DNA from: Actinoplanes solisilvae
Lineage (GTDB): Bacteria; Actinomycetota; Actinomycetes; Mycobacteriales; Micromonosporaceae
Assembly: GCF_003999975.1 (NCBI RefSeq)
Contig: NZ_RJAC01000011.1
Span: 62,001-126,000 of the forward strand
Length of the DNA stretch: 64,000 nucleotides
Direction: 5' to 3'
Shown here: positions 41,401 to 49,611 of the stretch, in pieces
How the letters are laid out: the number at the start of each line of letters is the position of its first letter
How positions within the stretch are numbered: the first letter of the stretch is position 1
Notes under the pieces: model-generated
Databases searched by the model: none
What the model saw: the letters and a program-made list of their open reading frames with translations, nothing else
What the model was told of the DNA's origin: nothing
Translations under genes and position numbers: made by a program

Positions 41401-41774
41401 ACACGTCGGCCCTGACCGCGGCCGGCTGGGAGCCGTGGAAGGTCGTCGACTGCCCCGAGTTCGAGACCGACAAGCAGAAGGGCACGTACACCTGCTTCAA
41501 ACGCGACGAGTTCACACTGGACCTCGTCGTGGGCCCGCCGCCGTGCGAGGTCGACCAGGTCGCGGCCAACGATCCCTCGGTCGGGGGTGCGACGGCCCCG
41601 CCGGTGAAGCCCGCGGGCGAGTGCGTCGGGTCGAGCGTCAGCATCAAGGTGCAGACCGCGATCGCCGACACTCGGGGCCAGCCGCAGGAGGAGGAGAACC
41701 CGCTCGTCGGGGTGACGCCCGACCCGGTGATCACCGATGATCCGCTCCTGGAGCCGACACCCTCGCCGTCGTGA
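38439..41774 (+). CDS. Very large Gly/Pro/Gln-rich single-pass membrane protein
   Basis: The product is 1111 aa. The N-terminus (about 1-110) is charged and contains a WLDDLRTAKERR segment. Residues about 110-870 are low-complexity Gly/Pro/Gln/Ala, including nine G-x-P-P-Q pentads (150-194), a run of GGPQQ units and later GQPGPGQPGQPPRS repeats. A basic helix precedes one membrane segment (about 908-930). The outer C-terminal domain of about 180 residues has six Cys (WCFFDC, VDCPEF, YTCF, PPCE, GECV) and an acidic/Pro tail. So a disordered cytoplasmic arm is tethered to a small disulfide-rich outer domain. I do not recognise a family. It is translationally coupled to rarA. Confidence 0.85.
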   Translation: MTPRGADQPDDDADLRDVGGGRKGRRFGRGRPAEPAEPEVIGQEETGWLDDLRTAKERRSAIGPGTLAGETQYSKSGRVAPGPDDAPDDNLPPLGADPGSGWQGASGEFPAGGQQEHSGPIPGQAPGPGSRGQVSGGRPVPGQAPPGRAGVPPQGMPPQGMPPQGMPPQGMPPQGMPPQGVPPRGMPPQGRPPQGAGQAGVPPQNFPQRGGPPQGGPQQGGPQQGGPQQGGPQHGGPQHGGPQYGAPPQGGPQQGGPQRGVPPQAAGRAGPGGAPGQTYGAPPRRGTDLGDVDGMHSGPIVPVTGNAPEVPGRPVSPASRPTSPGGPTRGRDRFRADGPPQGGAGRPVSGPGFGGAGAGRPVSGVPGEYGSAGAGRPVSGAPGPGFPGSGPGFAGPGESTGRHGRGDDAGAGRHGRAPDESTGRHGSPEPEPQGQGRSRRGAAPAPGMPPQGPGETGGTSQNVGRPDGPAGGPGAPGRGGRGSGGPGISGHTGSVPVIAPGTGTTARAAAVVPPVVPGREGVRAPAVPGRAGAMAGQNSGVVPRPGEGSGRVAPRGGKAQVPGQPGGPGQPTPGQPPRSGQPGPGQPGQPPRSGQPGPGQPGQPPRPGQQSPGQPGPGQPQGRGQQRPALPAGPGPQPSQARGGRAGTAAVPSGPPGSPVGPVSPGQSGQPPGVYGQPPQAPGEYGRSPQAPGEYGQLSRAQGVPGATRDEPGHDEYDQLSLAQNVPGPQRDPDDSGRIPTAQPPAGRGARGRGPNGPGGPAGGPPSGARGAAGAATVGGATGAAAVGGAAVRGPATGAASVGAAPVGPPGGAAGSASVGAASVAMPGAATGAAKVGSAPVGAAKVGAARVGAAAPPPGARPALPARAAVDAGAGAEGVPRLGEERGGNDEEAPAGLRGQLRSQRKLRVVTLVSLAVVVLVVLPAFFGLRAAGNDPVFSSLNSLEVPSWAEQKVDDQSSGSRWCFFDCTFRERTAESEKPFKETTAAYTSALTAAGWEPWKVVDCPEFETDKQKGTYTCFKRDEFTLDLVVGPPPCEVDQVAANDPSVGGATAPPVKPAGECVGSSVSIKVQTAIADTRGQPQEEENPLVGVTPDPVITDDPLLEPTPSPS
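38886..39020 (+). repeat. Nine tandem 15-bp repeats encoding GxPPQ pentads
   Basis: Units of GGC ATG CCG CCT CAG type are contiguous in frame. Five central copies (38901-38975) are almost identical at DNA level, implying recent slippage expansion. The repeat number may vary between strains. Confidence 0.9.
40172..40255 (+). repeat. Direct 42-bp duplication inside the Gly/Pro-rich gene
   Basis: Copies at 40172-40213 and 40214-40255 are effectively identical. They encode a 14-residue SGQPGPGQPGQPPR unit. Confidence 0.85.
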
Positions 41775-41849
41775 CGCGGGCCGAGGTCACGGACGGTAGG
41801 GTCTGCACGTTGCCCCGCCAACCGTGACCTTGTAAGGGAGACGCGCCTG

Positions 41850-42302
41850 ATGGACGCCGGAGAAATCGCAGGCCTGATCGCGGCGGGCGCCTTTCTGATG
41901 CTCGTGCTGGTGCTCGCCGTGCCGATCCTCAAGCTGGGCCGCACCGTCGACGCCGCCACCCGGGCGATCAACGACCTGACCGACCGCACCGGCCCGCTGC
42001 TCGGTGACGTGAACGACACCGTGCGGGGCGTCAACGCCACGCTGGGCCAGGTGCAGGTCTCTTTGGACGGTGTGAACGTGCAGCTCGCCAAGGTCGACAC
42101 GATCACCGAGCACGCCGCGCACGTCACCGCGAACGTGGCCAACCTCTCCACCGTCGTCGCCGCCGCGGCCGCCAATCCGTTGGTCAAGGTGGCCTCGTTC
42201 GGCTACGGCCTGCGCAAGACCGTGCAGGCCCGCCGCACGGCCGAGGAGACCCGTGAGGTCCGCGAGACCCTGAAGCAGCGCCGTAAGGCCGCCCGCCGCT
42301 AA
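41850..42302 (+). CDS. DUF948 domain membrane protein
   Basis: The 150-aa product has one N-terminal membrane segment (about residues 6-27), then a long amphipathic helical region rich in Asp/Asn/Val heptads (DDLTDRTGPLLGDVNDTVRG-like), typical of DUF948. The C-terminus is basic. AGGGAG precedes the ATG. It is followed by the DUF6167-like gene and alaS, a conserved actinobacterial trio. Confidence 0.87.
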   Translation: MDAGEIAGLIAAGAFLMLVLVLAVPILKLGRTVDAATRAINDLTDRTGPLLGDVNDTVRGVNATLGQVQVSLDGVNVQLAKVDTITEHAAHVTANVANLSTVVAAAAANPLVKVASFGYGLRKTVQARRTAEETREVRETLKQRRKAARR

Positions 42303-42321
42303 TCAGAAGGGAACCACCGCC

Positions 42322-42594
42322 ATGAAGCGCCTGCTCTGGCTGGGCGTCGGCCTCGCCGTCGGCGCCATCGTCGTTCGCAAGCTCACCCAGAAGGCGAACG
42401 AGTTCACTCCGACCGGCATCGCCACCTCGCTGTCGCAATCCGCTGGCGGTCTGGTCGAGTCGGTGCGTAGCTTCGTGGACGACGTTCGCGAAGCCGCGGC
42501 GGAGCGCGAGGAACAGATCAACAAAGCGTTCGCCGAGGGTGAGCTCTACGTGGATGAGGACAGCGGCCAGGACGGCCAGGAGGGGAACCGATGA
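42322..42594 (+). CDS. DUF6167-like small membrane protein
   Basis: This is a 90-aa protein with one N-terminal hydrophobic segment (MKRLLWLGVGLAVGAIVVRK) and an acidic amphipathic helix (FVDDVREAAAEREEQINKAF). GAAGGGAA precedes the ATG. It overlaps alaS by 4 nt (ATGA). In actinobacteria the family regularly sits between DUF948 and alaS; its function is unknown. Confidence 0.82.
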   Translation: MKRLLWLGVGLAVGAIVVRKLTQKANEFTPTGIATSLSQSAGGLVESVRSFVDDVREAAAEREEQINKAFAEGELYVDEDSGQDGQEGNR

Positions 42595-45275
42595 AGACGG
42601 CGGAGATCAAGCGGCGCTATCTGGCGCATTTCGAGGCCAACGGGCACACGGTCGTGCCGAGCGCCCCGCTGCCGGCCATCGACGACCCGAACCTGTTGTT
42701 CATCAACGCCGGCATGGTGCAGTTCGTGCCCTATTTCCTGGGCCAGCGCACCCCGGCGTTCAAGCGGGCGGTCAGCGTGCAGAAATGCATCCGCACCCCC
42801 GACATCGACGAGGTCGGCAAGACGTCGCGGCACGGCACGTTCTTCCAGATGAACGGCAACTTCTCGTTCGGTGACTACTTCAAGGAAGGCGCGATCAAGC
42901 TCGCCTGGGAGCTGGTCACCAAGCCGCAGTCCGAGGGTGGTTACGGCCTCGACCCCGAGCGCATCTGGCCGACCGTCTATCAGACCGACGACGAGGCGTA
43001 CGCGTTCTGGAAGGCGATCGGCGTGCCCGAGGCGCGCATCGTGCGCCGCGACGAGAAGGACAACTTCTGGTCGATGGGCATCCCCGGCCCGGCCGGCCCG
43101 TGCTCCGAGATCTTCTACGACCGCGGCCCGGAATACGGTCGTGAGGGTGGTCCGGCGGTCGACGAGGACCGCTACATGGAGATCTGGAACCTGGTCTTCA
43201 TGCAGTACGACATCGCCGACGTGAAGTCGAAGACCGACTTCCGCATCGTGTCGGACCTGCCGAACAAGAACATCGACACCGGCATGGGCCTCGAGCGCGT
43301 CGCCTCGGTGCTGCAGGGCGTCGACAACCTGTACGAGATCGACGAGGTCCGCCCGATCCTGGCCCGCGCGGCCGAGATGACCGGCAAGGTCTACGGCGCG
43401 CACTCGGGTCACGTCGCCGGCGAGAGCCACCCTGACGACGTACGTCTTCGGGTGATCGCCGACCACGTGCGCACCGCGCTGATGCTGATCGGCGACGGGG
43501 TCACGCCGTCGAACGAGGGCCGGGGTTACGTGCTGCGGCGCATCATGCGCCGCGCGATCCGGTCGATCCGTCTGCTGGGCTGGCAGGCGCCGGCGCTGCC
43601 CGAGCTGCTGCCGGTGGCGCGCGACTGCATGGCGCCGTCGTATCCCGAGCTCGAGAAAGAGTTCGGCCGCATCTCCGACTACGCCTACGCGGAAGAGGAC
43701 TCGTTCCTGTCCACGCTGCGCGCGGGCACGACGATCCTGGACACGGCGATCACCGACACGCGCGCCAAGGGTGGGAAGGCGCTCAGCGGCGACCAGGCGT
43801 TCCAGCTGCACGACACGTACGGCTTCCCGATCGACCTGACCCTCGAGATCGCGCAGGAGCAGGGCCTCGAGGTCGACCAGGACGGTTTCCGTCGTCTGAT
43901 GGCCGACCAGCGGGCCCGGGCGAAGGCGGACGCGGCGGCGCGCAAGACGGGTCACGCCGACCTCAGCGCGTACCGGAACGCTCTTGATCTGGGTGGGCCG
44001 GTGGAGTTCACCGGTTACCAGGAGGTCACGCGGGAATCGCGGGTGCGGGCGCTGATCGGTGGCGGCGGCGCGGTCGAGGTGGCCGGCGAGGGTGACTTCG
44101 TCGAGCTGGTTCTCGACACCACGCCGTTCTATGCCGAGGGTGGTGGCCAGCAGGCCGACACCGGCGTGATCAAGGTGGGCGCCGGGCAGCTCGAGATCGT
44201 CGACGTGCAGCAGCCGCTGCCGGGGCTGATCGTGCACAAGGCGCGGGTGATCCGCGGCGAGGTGCGTACGGGCGAGTCGGCCGAGGCCGAGATCGACGTG
44301 ACCCGGCGCAAGGCGATCTCGCGCTCGCACACGGCGACCCACCTGATCCACCAGACGATGCGCGCGTTCCTGGGCGAGTCGGCGACCCAGGCCGGCTCGT
44401 TGAACGCCCCGGGCCGGCTGCGGTTCGACTTCAACACACCGGGGGCCGTCTCGCCCGCGGTGCTCAACGACGTCGAGCAGCAGGTGAACGAGGTGCTGCT
44501 GCGTGACCTCGAAGTGCACGCGTTCATCACCTCCCAGGAGGAAGCGCGCCGCCTCGGTGCGATGGCGCTGTTCGGTGAGAAGTACGGCGACGAGGTCCGG
44601 GTGGTTGAGGTCGGCGACTACGCGCGTGAACTTTGTGGCGGCACCCACGTGGCCCGCTCGGGTCAGCTCGGCCTCGTGAAGATCCTCAACGAGTCGTCGA
44701 TCGGTTCGGGCGTACGCCGTGTCGAGGCGCTCGTGGGCATCGACGCGTTCGGTTTCCTGGCCAAGGAGCACCTGCTGGTCTCGCGTCTGGCCGAAATGTT
44801 CCGGGTGCCGGGCGATCAGGTCGCCGAGCGGGTCGAGCAGACGGTCACCGCGCTGCGCGACGCCGAGAAGGAGCTCGAGAAGATGCGCGCCCAGATGGTG
44901 CTGGGCGGTGCCGGAACCCTGGCCGCGCAGGCCAAGGATCTGCGCGGCGTCGCGTTCGTCGGCACCGAGGCTCCGGAGGGGGCTGCGGGCAACGACGTGC
45001 GTACGCTGGCGCAGGAGATCCGCGGCAAGATCGACGCGGCGCGTCCCGCGGTCGTCGCGGTGGCGGCCCGGGCGAACGGCAAGGCGTCGCTGATCGTCGC
45101 GCTCAACGGGGCGGCGAAGGCCCGCGGGCTCTCCGCGGCCGATCTGGTCAAGGGCGCCCTTTCCGGACGGGGCGGCGGCAACGCCGATCTGGCCCAGGGC
45201 GGCGGCCTGCCGGCCGACCAGGTGCCGGTTCTGTTGGCGGCGGTGGAAAAGTCGGTGAACGACGCCGCTGTGTGA
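42591..45275 (+). CDS. alaS: Alanyl-tRNA synthetase
   Basis: AlaS is an 894-aa class II synthetase with editing. The aminoacylation core carries RTPDIDEVGKTSRHGTFFQM and FMQYD. The editing domain has the metal-binding HTATHL (about 584-589) and CGGTHV (about 682-687) motifs. The C-terminal DHHA1 domain ends with GGGNADLAQGGG. It is coupled to the upstream small membrane gene. Confidence 0.97.
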   Translation: MKTAEIKRRYLAHFEANGHTVVPSAPLPAIDDPNLLFINAGMVQFVPYFLGQRTPAFKRAVSVQKCIRTPDIDEVGKTSRHGTFFQMNGNFSFGDYFKEGAIKLAWELVTKPQSEGGYGLDPERIWPTVYQTDDEAYAFWKAIGVPEARIVRRDEKDNFWSMGIPGPAGPCSEIFYDRGPEYGREGGPAVDEDRYMEIWNLVFMQYDIADVKSKTDFRIVSDLPNKNIDTGMGLERVASVLQGVDNLYEIDEVRPILARAAEMTGKVYGAHSGHVAGESHPDDVRLRVIADHVRTALMLIGDGVTPSNEGRGYVLRRIMRRAIRSIRLLGWQAPALPELLPVARDCMAPSYPELEKEFGRISDYAYAEEDSFLSTLRAGTTILDTAITDTRAKGGKALSGDQAFQLHDTYGFPIDLTLEIAQEQGLEVDQDGFRRLMADQRARAKADAAARKTGHADLSAYRNALDLGGPVEFTGYQEVTRESRVRALIGGGGAVEVAGEGDFVELVLDTTPFYAEGGGQQADTGVIKVGAGQLEIVDVQQPLPGLIVHKARVIRGEVRTGESAEAEIDVTRRKAISRSHTATHLIHQTMRAFLGESATQAGSLNAPGRLRFDFNTPGAVSPAVLNDVEQQVNEVLLRDLEVHAFITSQEEARRLGAMALFGEKYGDEVRVVEVGDYARELCGGTHVARSGQLGLVKILNESSIGSGVRRVEALVGIDAFGFLAKEHLLVSRLAEMFRVPGDQVAERVEQTVTALRDAEKELEKMRAQMVLGGAGTLAAQAKDLRGVAFVGTEAPEGAAGNDVRTLAQEIRGKIDAARPAVVAVAARANGKASLIVALNGAAKARGLSAADLVKGALSGRGGGNADLAQGGGLPADQVPVLLAAVEKSVNDAAV

Positions 45276-45302
45276 CCGCCTTAAGTCCGCTTTAAGGGCG
45301 GT
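45275..45302 (+). other. Intercistronic hairpin between alaS and ruvX
   Basis: ACCGCCTTAA (45275-45284) can pair with TTAAGGGCGGT (45292-45302), one base bulged, with a 7-nt loop. There is no T run, so it is more likely an RNA processing or stability element than a terminator. Confidence 0.4.
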
Positions 45303-45336
45303 GCTCAGGGCCAGTTGGACTACGGAGGGTGGTCAG

Positions 45337-45795
45337 GTGAGCGCTTTGTCGCGGGGTAGGCGACTGGGCGTCGATGTCGGTAAGGTGCGCGTCGGGGTCG
45401 CGATCAGCGACCCTGACGGGATCCTGGCCACCCCCCTGGTCACGGTCGCCCGTGACATGGGTGCGGCAGATGATGCCGTGCCCGGCGATATAGCTGAGCT
45501 CGTCCGCCTCGTGGGGGAACACGAGGTGGTGCAGATCGTGGTGGGGCTCCCCGTTCGCCTGAACGGGGCCGAGGGGCCCGCCGCCATCGACATCCGTGCG
45601 TACGTCGCGCGACTGACCGCCGCGATCGGCGCGGTTCCGGTCGTTCTCACGGACGAACGGATGTCGACCGTGGTCGCAACCCGTAGGCTGGCCGAGCGTG
45701 GCGTCCGAGGGAAGCGCCAACGGGCGGTCGTCGACCAGGCGGCCGCTGTGGAGATCCTGCAGAGCTGGCTGGACGCGCAGCGGAGGCAGAGATGA
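45337..45795 (+). CDS. ruvX: Putative Holliday junction resolvase RuvX (YqgF)
   Basis: This is an RNase H-fold nuclease family protein, implicated in rRNA processing and recombination, 152 aa. GVDVGKVRVGVA (about residues 10-21) carries the first catalytic Asp, VVGLPVRLNG the second strand and VLTDERMST the third. GTG 45337 is chosen because GGAGGG lies 7 nt upstream; GTG 45301 would add 12 residues. The gene ends in an ATGA overlap with mltG. Confidence 0.93.
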   Translation: MSALSRGRRLGVDVGKVRVGVAISDPDGILATPLVTVARDMGAADDAVPGDIAELVRLVGEHEVVQIVVGLPVRLNGAEGPAAIDIRAYVARLTAAIGAVPVVLTDERMSTVVATRRLAERGVRGKRQRAVVDQAAAVEILQSWLDAQRRQR

Positions 45796-46985
45796 TCGAC
45801 GAGCTGGACCTGGCGTTCGATGAGCACGCCGACAAGACGAAACCCAGGCACCGCCGCGGTCGTGGCGGCAAGAAGAGCACGGGTAAGTCCGGCATCGCCT
45901 TTGTCATGGCATTCGTCCTGCTCGCCGCTTTGGGCGGCGGTGTCTACTTCGGCTACAACAAGGTCAAAGACTTCTTCACGGCCGCCGACTACGACGGCGC
46001 CGGTGGCGACCCGGTGCAGGTCACGATCGAGAAGAACGCCACGCTGACCACTATCGGCAACACCCTGGTCGACGCCGACGTGGTCAAGAGCACCAAAGCC
46101 TTCGTGAACGCGGCGGATGAGAACCCCAAGGGCAAGAACATCCAGTCCGGCACGTACAACCTGAAGAAGCAGATGTCGGCCCAGAACGCCGTGACGCTGC
46201 TGCTCGACCCCAAGGCGCGCGTCACCCGCGGTGTCACCATCCGCGAGGGCCTGACCATGATGCAGACCTTCGATCTGCTCTCCAAGGGCACCAAGATCCC
46301 GTACGACGATTTCGTCGAGGCGGCCAAGAAGCCCGAAGAGCTGGGCGTGGCGTCGTTCTGGTTCAACCGGCGCGACGGCAAGCCGGCCCGCAAGTCGATC
46401 GAGGGCTTCCTCTTCCCGGACACGTACGAGTTCGACCCCAAGCTCGACGCCAAGGGTGTCCTCTCGGTCATGGTCGAGAAGTTCAACGCCACGGTCGAGG
46501 AGCTCGGCCTGGTCGACACCGTGCAGAAGAACCTCTCGATCTCGCCGTTCGAGGCGCTGATCGTGGCGTCGCTGGCCCAGGCCGAGGCCGGCGTGCCCAA
46601 GGACCTTCCGAAGATCGCCCGGGTCGCCTACAACCGTGCCTACGTCCAGAAGCCCCAGATGCCGTTGCAGTTCGACGTCACCGCGAACTACTGGCTGCAG
46701 CTCAAGGGCGGCGCGGCCAAGCACTCGGGTCAGCTCTCCAAGGCCGAGCTGAACGACCCGAAGAACCCGTACAACTCGGTGTCTCAGACCGGTCTGACGC
46801 CCGGCCCGATCGACAGCCCCGGCAAGGCCGCGCTGCAGGGCGCCATGACCCCGGCGACCGGCCCGTGGCTGTTCTTCGTGGCCGTCGACAAGGACGGCAA
46901 CTCGGCCTTCGCGGTCACCGACGCCGAGCACGAGAAGAACATCGACAAGGCATGCGCCAACGGCATCAAGCTGCAGTGCGACTAA
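45792..46985 (+). CDS. mltG: Endolytic transglycosylase MltG
   Basis: MltG is a membrane-bound lytic transglycosylase that cuts nascent peptidoglycan. The product is 397 aa. A basic N-terminus leads to one membrane segment (about 34-54). A LysM-like region (VTIREGLTMMQTFDLLSK) and the catalytic domain follow, with GFLFPDTYEF and VASLAQAEAG, whose Glu I take as the catalytic one, and NPYNSVSQTGLTPGPIDSPG. It is coupled to ruvX, the standard bacterial arrangement. Confidence 0.94.
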   Translation: MIDELDLAFDEHADKTKPRHRRGRGGKKSTGKSGIAFVMAFVLLAALGGGVYFGYNKVKDFFTAADYDGAGGDPVQVTIEKNATLTTIGNTLVDADVVKSTKAFVNAADENPKGKNIQSGTYNLKKQMSAQNAVTLLLDPKARVTRGVTIREGLTMMQTFDLLSKGTKIPYDDFVEAAKKPEELGVASFWFNRRDGKPARKSIEGFLFPDTYEFDPKLDAKGVLSVMVEKFNATVEELGLVDTVQKNLSISPFEALIVASLAQAEAGVPKDLPKIARVAYNRAYVQKPQMPLQFDVTANYWLQLKGGAAKHSGQLSKAELNDPKNPYNSVSQTGLTPGPIDSPGKAALQGAMTPATGPWLFFVAVDKDGNSAFAVTDAEHEKNIDKACANGIKLQCD

Positions 46986-46988
46986 TCT
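46983..46988 (+). promoter_or_regulatory. -10 hexamer for a leaderless aroE transcript, overlapping the mltG stop
   Basis: TAATCT includes the mltG TAA stop codon and lies 7 nt before the aroE GTG, which has no ribosome site. Confidence 0.5.
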
Positions 46989-46995
46989 GGTCGAC

Positions 46996-47826
46996 GTGGT
47001 TCCATCCCGTCGCGCCGCGGTCTGCGGCAAGCCGATCGCGCACTCGCTGTCGCCGGTGATTCACAACGCCGGCTACGCCGCGGCGGGACTCTCCGGCTGG
47101 GTGTACTCGTCCTTCGAGTGCGCCGAGCCGCAGCTGGCCGTCCTCGTCGACGGTCTCGGCCCCGAGTGGGCCGGGCTGTCGCTGACCATGCCGCTCAAGG
47201 AAGAGGCTCTGCGGCTGGCTGCGGCGGCGACCCCGGTCGCGGTGGCCACGGGTGCGGCCAACACTCTGGTACGCCGTGACGACGGCACCTGGCAGGCCGA
47301 CAACACCGATGTCGCCGGCATGGTCCGCGTGCTGCGCGACGCCGGCCTCAAGCCCGCCCCGTCGGTGACCGTGCTCGGCGGTGGCGGCACAGCCCGAGCC
47401 GCGCTCGCGGCCGCGGCCCAGCTCGGCGCCTCGGCGGTGACGGTCGTGACCCGCCGCCCGGCCGCGCTGGAGGAGCTCGCGCCCGCCGCGGCCGCCCTCG
47501 GCATCACGATGATCGGCACGCCGTGGCCCCGGGCCGCCGAGACGTTCCAGGCCGACGCGGTGATCTCCACGGTGCCCAAGGGCGCGGCCGACACGCTGGC
47601 CGGTGAGGTCACCTGGCGTGACGGCACGGTGCTGTTCGACGCCATCTACGACCCGTGGCCCACTCCGCTGGCCGCGAGTGCCGAGGCTCACGGCGTACCG
47701 GTGGCCTCTGGCCTTGATCTTCTGCTGGCTCAGGCGCTGAGCCAGTTCGAGCAGTTCACGGGGGTTGTGCCGGCTCCTGAAGAGGCGATGCGGGCCGCTC
47801 TGCTCGCCGCCGCGGCCGCCCGCTAG
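46996..47826 (+). CDS. aroE: Shikimate dehydrogenase
   Basis: AroE is an NADPH-dependent reductase making shikimate from 3-dehydroshikimate. The product is 276 aa. The substrate-binding HSLSPVIHN is at about 16-24. The catalytic Lys is in LTMPLKEEA, where most family members have NVTxPxK. NTDVAG follows, then the nucleotide loop GGGGTARAAL. It begins the aroE-aroC-aroK run, though aroC seems to have its own start signal. Confidence 0.94.
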   Translation: MVPSRRAAVCGKPIAHSLSPVIHNAGYAAAGLSGWVYSSFECAEPQLAVLVDGLGPEWAGLSLTMPLKEEALRLAAAATPVAVATGAANTLVRRDDGTWQADNTDVAGMVRVLRDAGLKPAPSVTVLGGGGTARAALAAAAQLGASAVTVVTRRPAALEELAPAAAALGITMIGTPWPRAAETFQADAVISTVPKGAADTLAGEVTWRDGTVLFDAIYDPWPTPLAASAEAHGVPVASGLDLLLAQALSQFEQFTGVVPAPEEAMRAALLAAAAAR

Positions 47827-47870
47827 GCGGGACGACGGCGGGGTAGCGGCGGGGCGTCGTCGCGACGTGC

Positions 47871-47876
47871 CAGACT
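47871..47876 (+). promoter_or_regulatory. -10-like hexamer for a leaderless aroC transcript
   Basis: CAGACT is 7 nt before the aroC GTG at 47884; no ribosome site is visible. Confidence 0.38.
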
Positions 47877-47883
47877 GTGACCC

Positions 47884-49062
47884 GTGTTGCGCTGGCTTAC
47901 CGCAGGTGAATCGCATGGACCGGCGCTCGTCGCGCTGATGGAGGGCGTCCCCGCCGGGGTCGAGGTGACGAGCGAGCAGATCGGGCGTGATCTCGCGCGC
48001 CGACGGCTCGGCTACGGCCGCGGCGCCCGCATGAAGTTCGAGCAGGACGTCATCGAGATCATCGGTGGCATCCGGCACGGGCGCACGCTCGGCAGCCCCG
48101 TCGCCATCCGGGTGGGCAACTCCGAGTGGCCCAAGTGGGAGACGGTGATGTCGGCCGACCCCGTCTCGGAGGAAGAGCTCGCGTCGCAGGCCCGCAACGC
48201 GCCGCTGACCCGCCCGCGCCCCGGCCACGCCGACCTGGCCGGCATGCAGAAGTACGCGCACACCGACGCCCGCCCGATCCTCGAGCGCGCCAGCGCCCGC
48301 GAGACCGCCGCCCGCGTCGCCGTGGGTGTCGTCGCCAAGAACCTGATCAAGCAGGCCCTCGGCATCGAGATCGTCTCGCACGTGATCGAACTGGGCTCGG
48401 TGGCCGCCAAGACCGGCCTGATCCCGACCCCGGCCGACGCCGAGCGCATCGACGCCGACCCGCTGCGCTGCCTCGACCCCGAGGCGAGCGCGCGCATGGT
48501 GGCCGAGGTCGACGCGGCCAAGAGCGACGCCGACACCTTGGGCGGCATCGTCGAGGTGCTGGCGTACGGCGTACCGCCGGGTCTGGGGTCTCATGTGCAG
48601 TGGGACCGCAAGCTCGACTCGCGCCTGGCCGCCGCCCTCATGTCGATCCAGTCGGTCAAGGGAGTCGAGATCGGCGACGGCTTCACCCAGGCCCGCTCGC
48701 GGGGCTCGGTCGCCCACGACGAGATCATCCCGACCGACGACGGCGTCAAGCGCGTCACCGACCGGGCCGGCGGCCTCGAGGGCGGCATCACGAACGGCGA
48801 GCCGCTGCGCGTGCGGGCCGCGCTCAAGCCGATCTCGTCGCTCAACCGGGCGCTGCAGACGATCGACGTGACGACGGGCGAGCCCGCGACCGCGATCAAC
48901 CAGCGCTCCGACGTGGTAGCCGTGCCGGCCGGGGCGATCGTGGCCGAGGCGATGGTGGCCCTGGTGCTGGCCGAGGCGGCCGTCGAGAAGTTCGGTGGCG
49001 ACTCGGTCGGCGAGATCCGCCGCAACCTGGCCGGCTACATCGAGAACCTGGTCATCCGCTGA
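47884..49062 (+). CDS. aroC: Chorismate synthase
   Basis: AroC is the FMN-dependent enzyme converting EPSP to chorismate. The product is 392 aa. It starts with LRWLTAGESHGPALVALMEG (active-site His), then RRLGYGRGARM, the signature RASARETAARVAVG (about 138-151), and GGITNGEPLRVRAALKP. The stop and the aroK start share one base (TGATG), coupling the two. Confidence 0.97.
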   Translation: MLRWLTAGESHGPALVALMEGVPAGVEVTSEQIGRDLARRRLGYGRGARMKFEQDVIEIIGGIRHGRTLGSPVAIRVGNSEWPKWETVMSADPVSEEELASQARNAPLTRPRPGHADLAGMQKYAHTDARPILERASARETAARVAVGVVAKNLIKQALGIEIVSHVIELGSVAAKTGLIPTPADAERIDADPLRCLDPEASARMVAEVDAAKSDADTLGGIVEVLAYGVPPGLGSHVQWDRKLDSRLAAALMSIQSVKGVEIGDGFTQARSRGSVAHDEIIPTDDGVKRVTDRAGGLEGGITNGEPLRVRAALKPISSLNRALQTIDVTTGEPATAINQRSDVVAVPAGAIVAEAMVALVLAEAAVEKFGGDSVGEIRRNLAGYIENLVIR

Positions 49063-49565
49063 TGGCGCCGCGGGCCGTGTTCGTGGGCGCCCCGGGCGCT
49101 GGCAAGTCGACGATCGGCGCGCTCGTCGCCGAGCAGTTGGGCGTCCCGTTCGTCGACGCCGACGCGATCATCGAGGAGCGGGCGGGCAAGCCCATCCCCG
49201 AGATCTTCATCGACGACGGCGAGGACGCCTTCCGCGCCCTCGAACGTTCGGTGATCGCCTCGGCTCTGGAAGACTGCGACGGGGTGCTGGCCCTCGGCGG
49301 CGGCGCGATCCTGAACGAGGGCACCCGCGCGCTGCTGGCGAAGCACACGGTCGTCTACCTGTCGGTCGAGCTGAGCGACGCCGTGAAGCGCGTCGGGCTG
49401 GGCGCCGGCCGCCCGCTGCTGGCGATCAACCCCCGCGCGACCCTGAAATACCTGCTCGACCAGCGGCGGCCCCTCTACCTCGAGGTGGCCACCCACACGG
49501 TCAAGACCGACGGCCGTGAACCCTCGTCCGTCGCGGCGGAGGCCGCCGGTCTGCTGCAGGTGTGA
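49062..49565 (+). CDS. aroK: Shikimate kinase
   Basis: AroK phosphorylates shikimate with ATP. The product is 167 aa. Walker A is GAPGAGKST (residues 9-17). The substrate-binding DADAIIEERAG and DDGEDAFRALE are followed by LALGGGAI and the lid R in RRPLYLEVA. It is coupled to aroC; aroB lies 1.8 kb downstream beyond an oxidoreductase and a convergent gene. Confidence 0.95.
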   Translation: MAPRAVFVGAPGAGKSTIGALVAEQLGVPFVDADAIIEERAGKPIPEIFIDDGEDAFRALERSVIASALEDCDGVLALGGGAILNEGTRALLAKHTVVYLSVELSDAVKRVGLGAGRPLLAINPRATLKYLLDQRRPLYLEVATHTVKTDGREPSSVAAEAAGLLQV

Positions 49566-49611
49566 CCGACGAGACGGCCTTGCCTCGCGTGGCGCTGGGC
49601 AAGAGTTCGGC

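Noticed and set aside
38439..41774. Possible frameshift within the very long low-complexity gene
   Set aside because: The frame stays open with consistent G/C third positions from the rarA overlap to the membrane helix and Cys-rich end.
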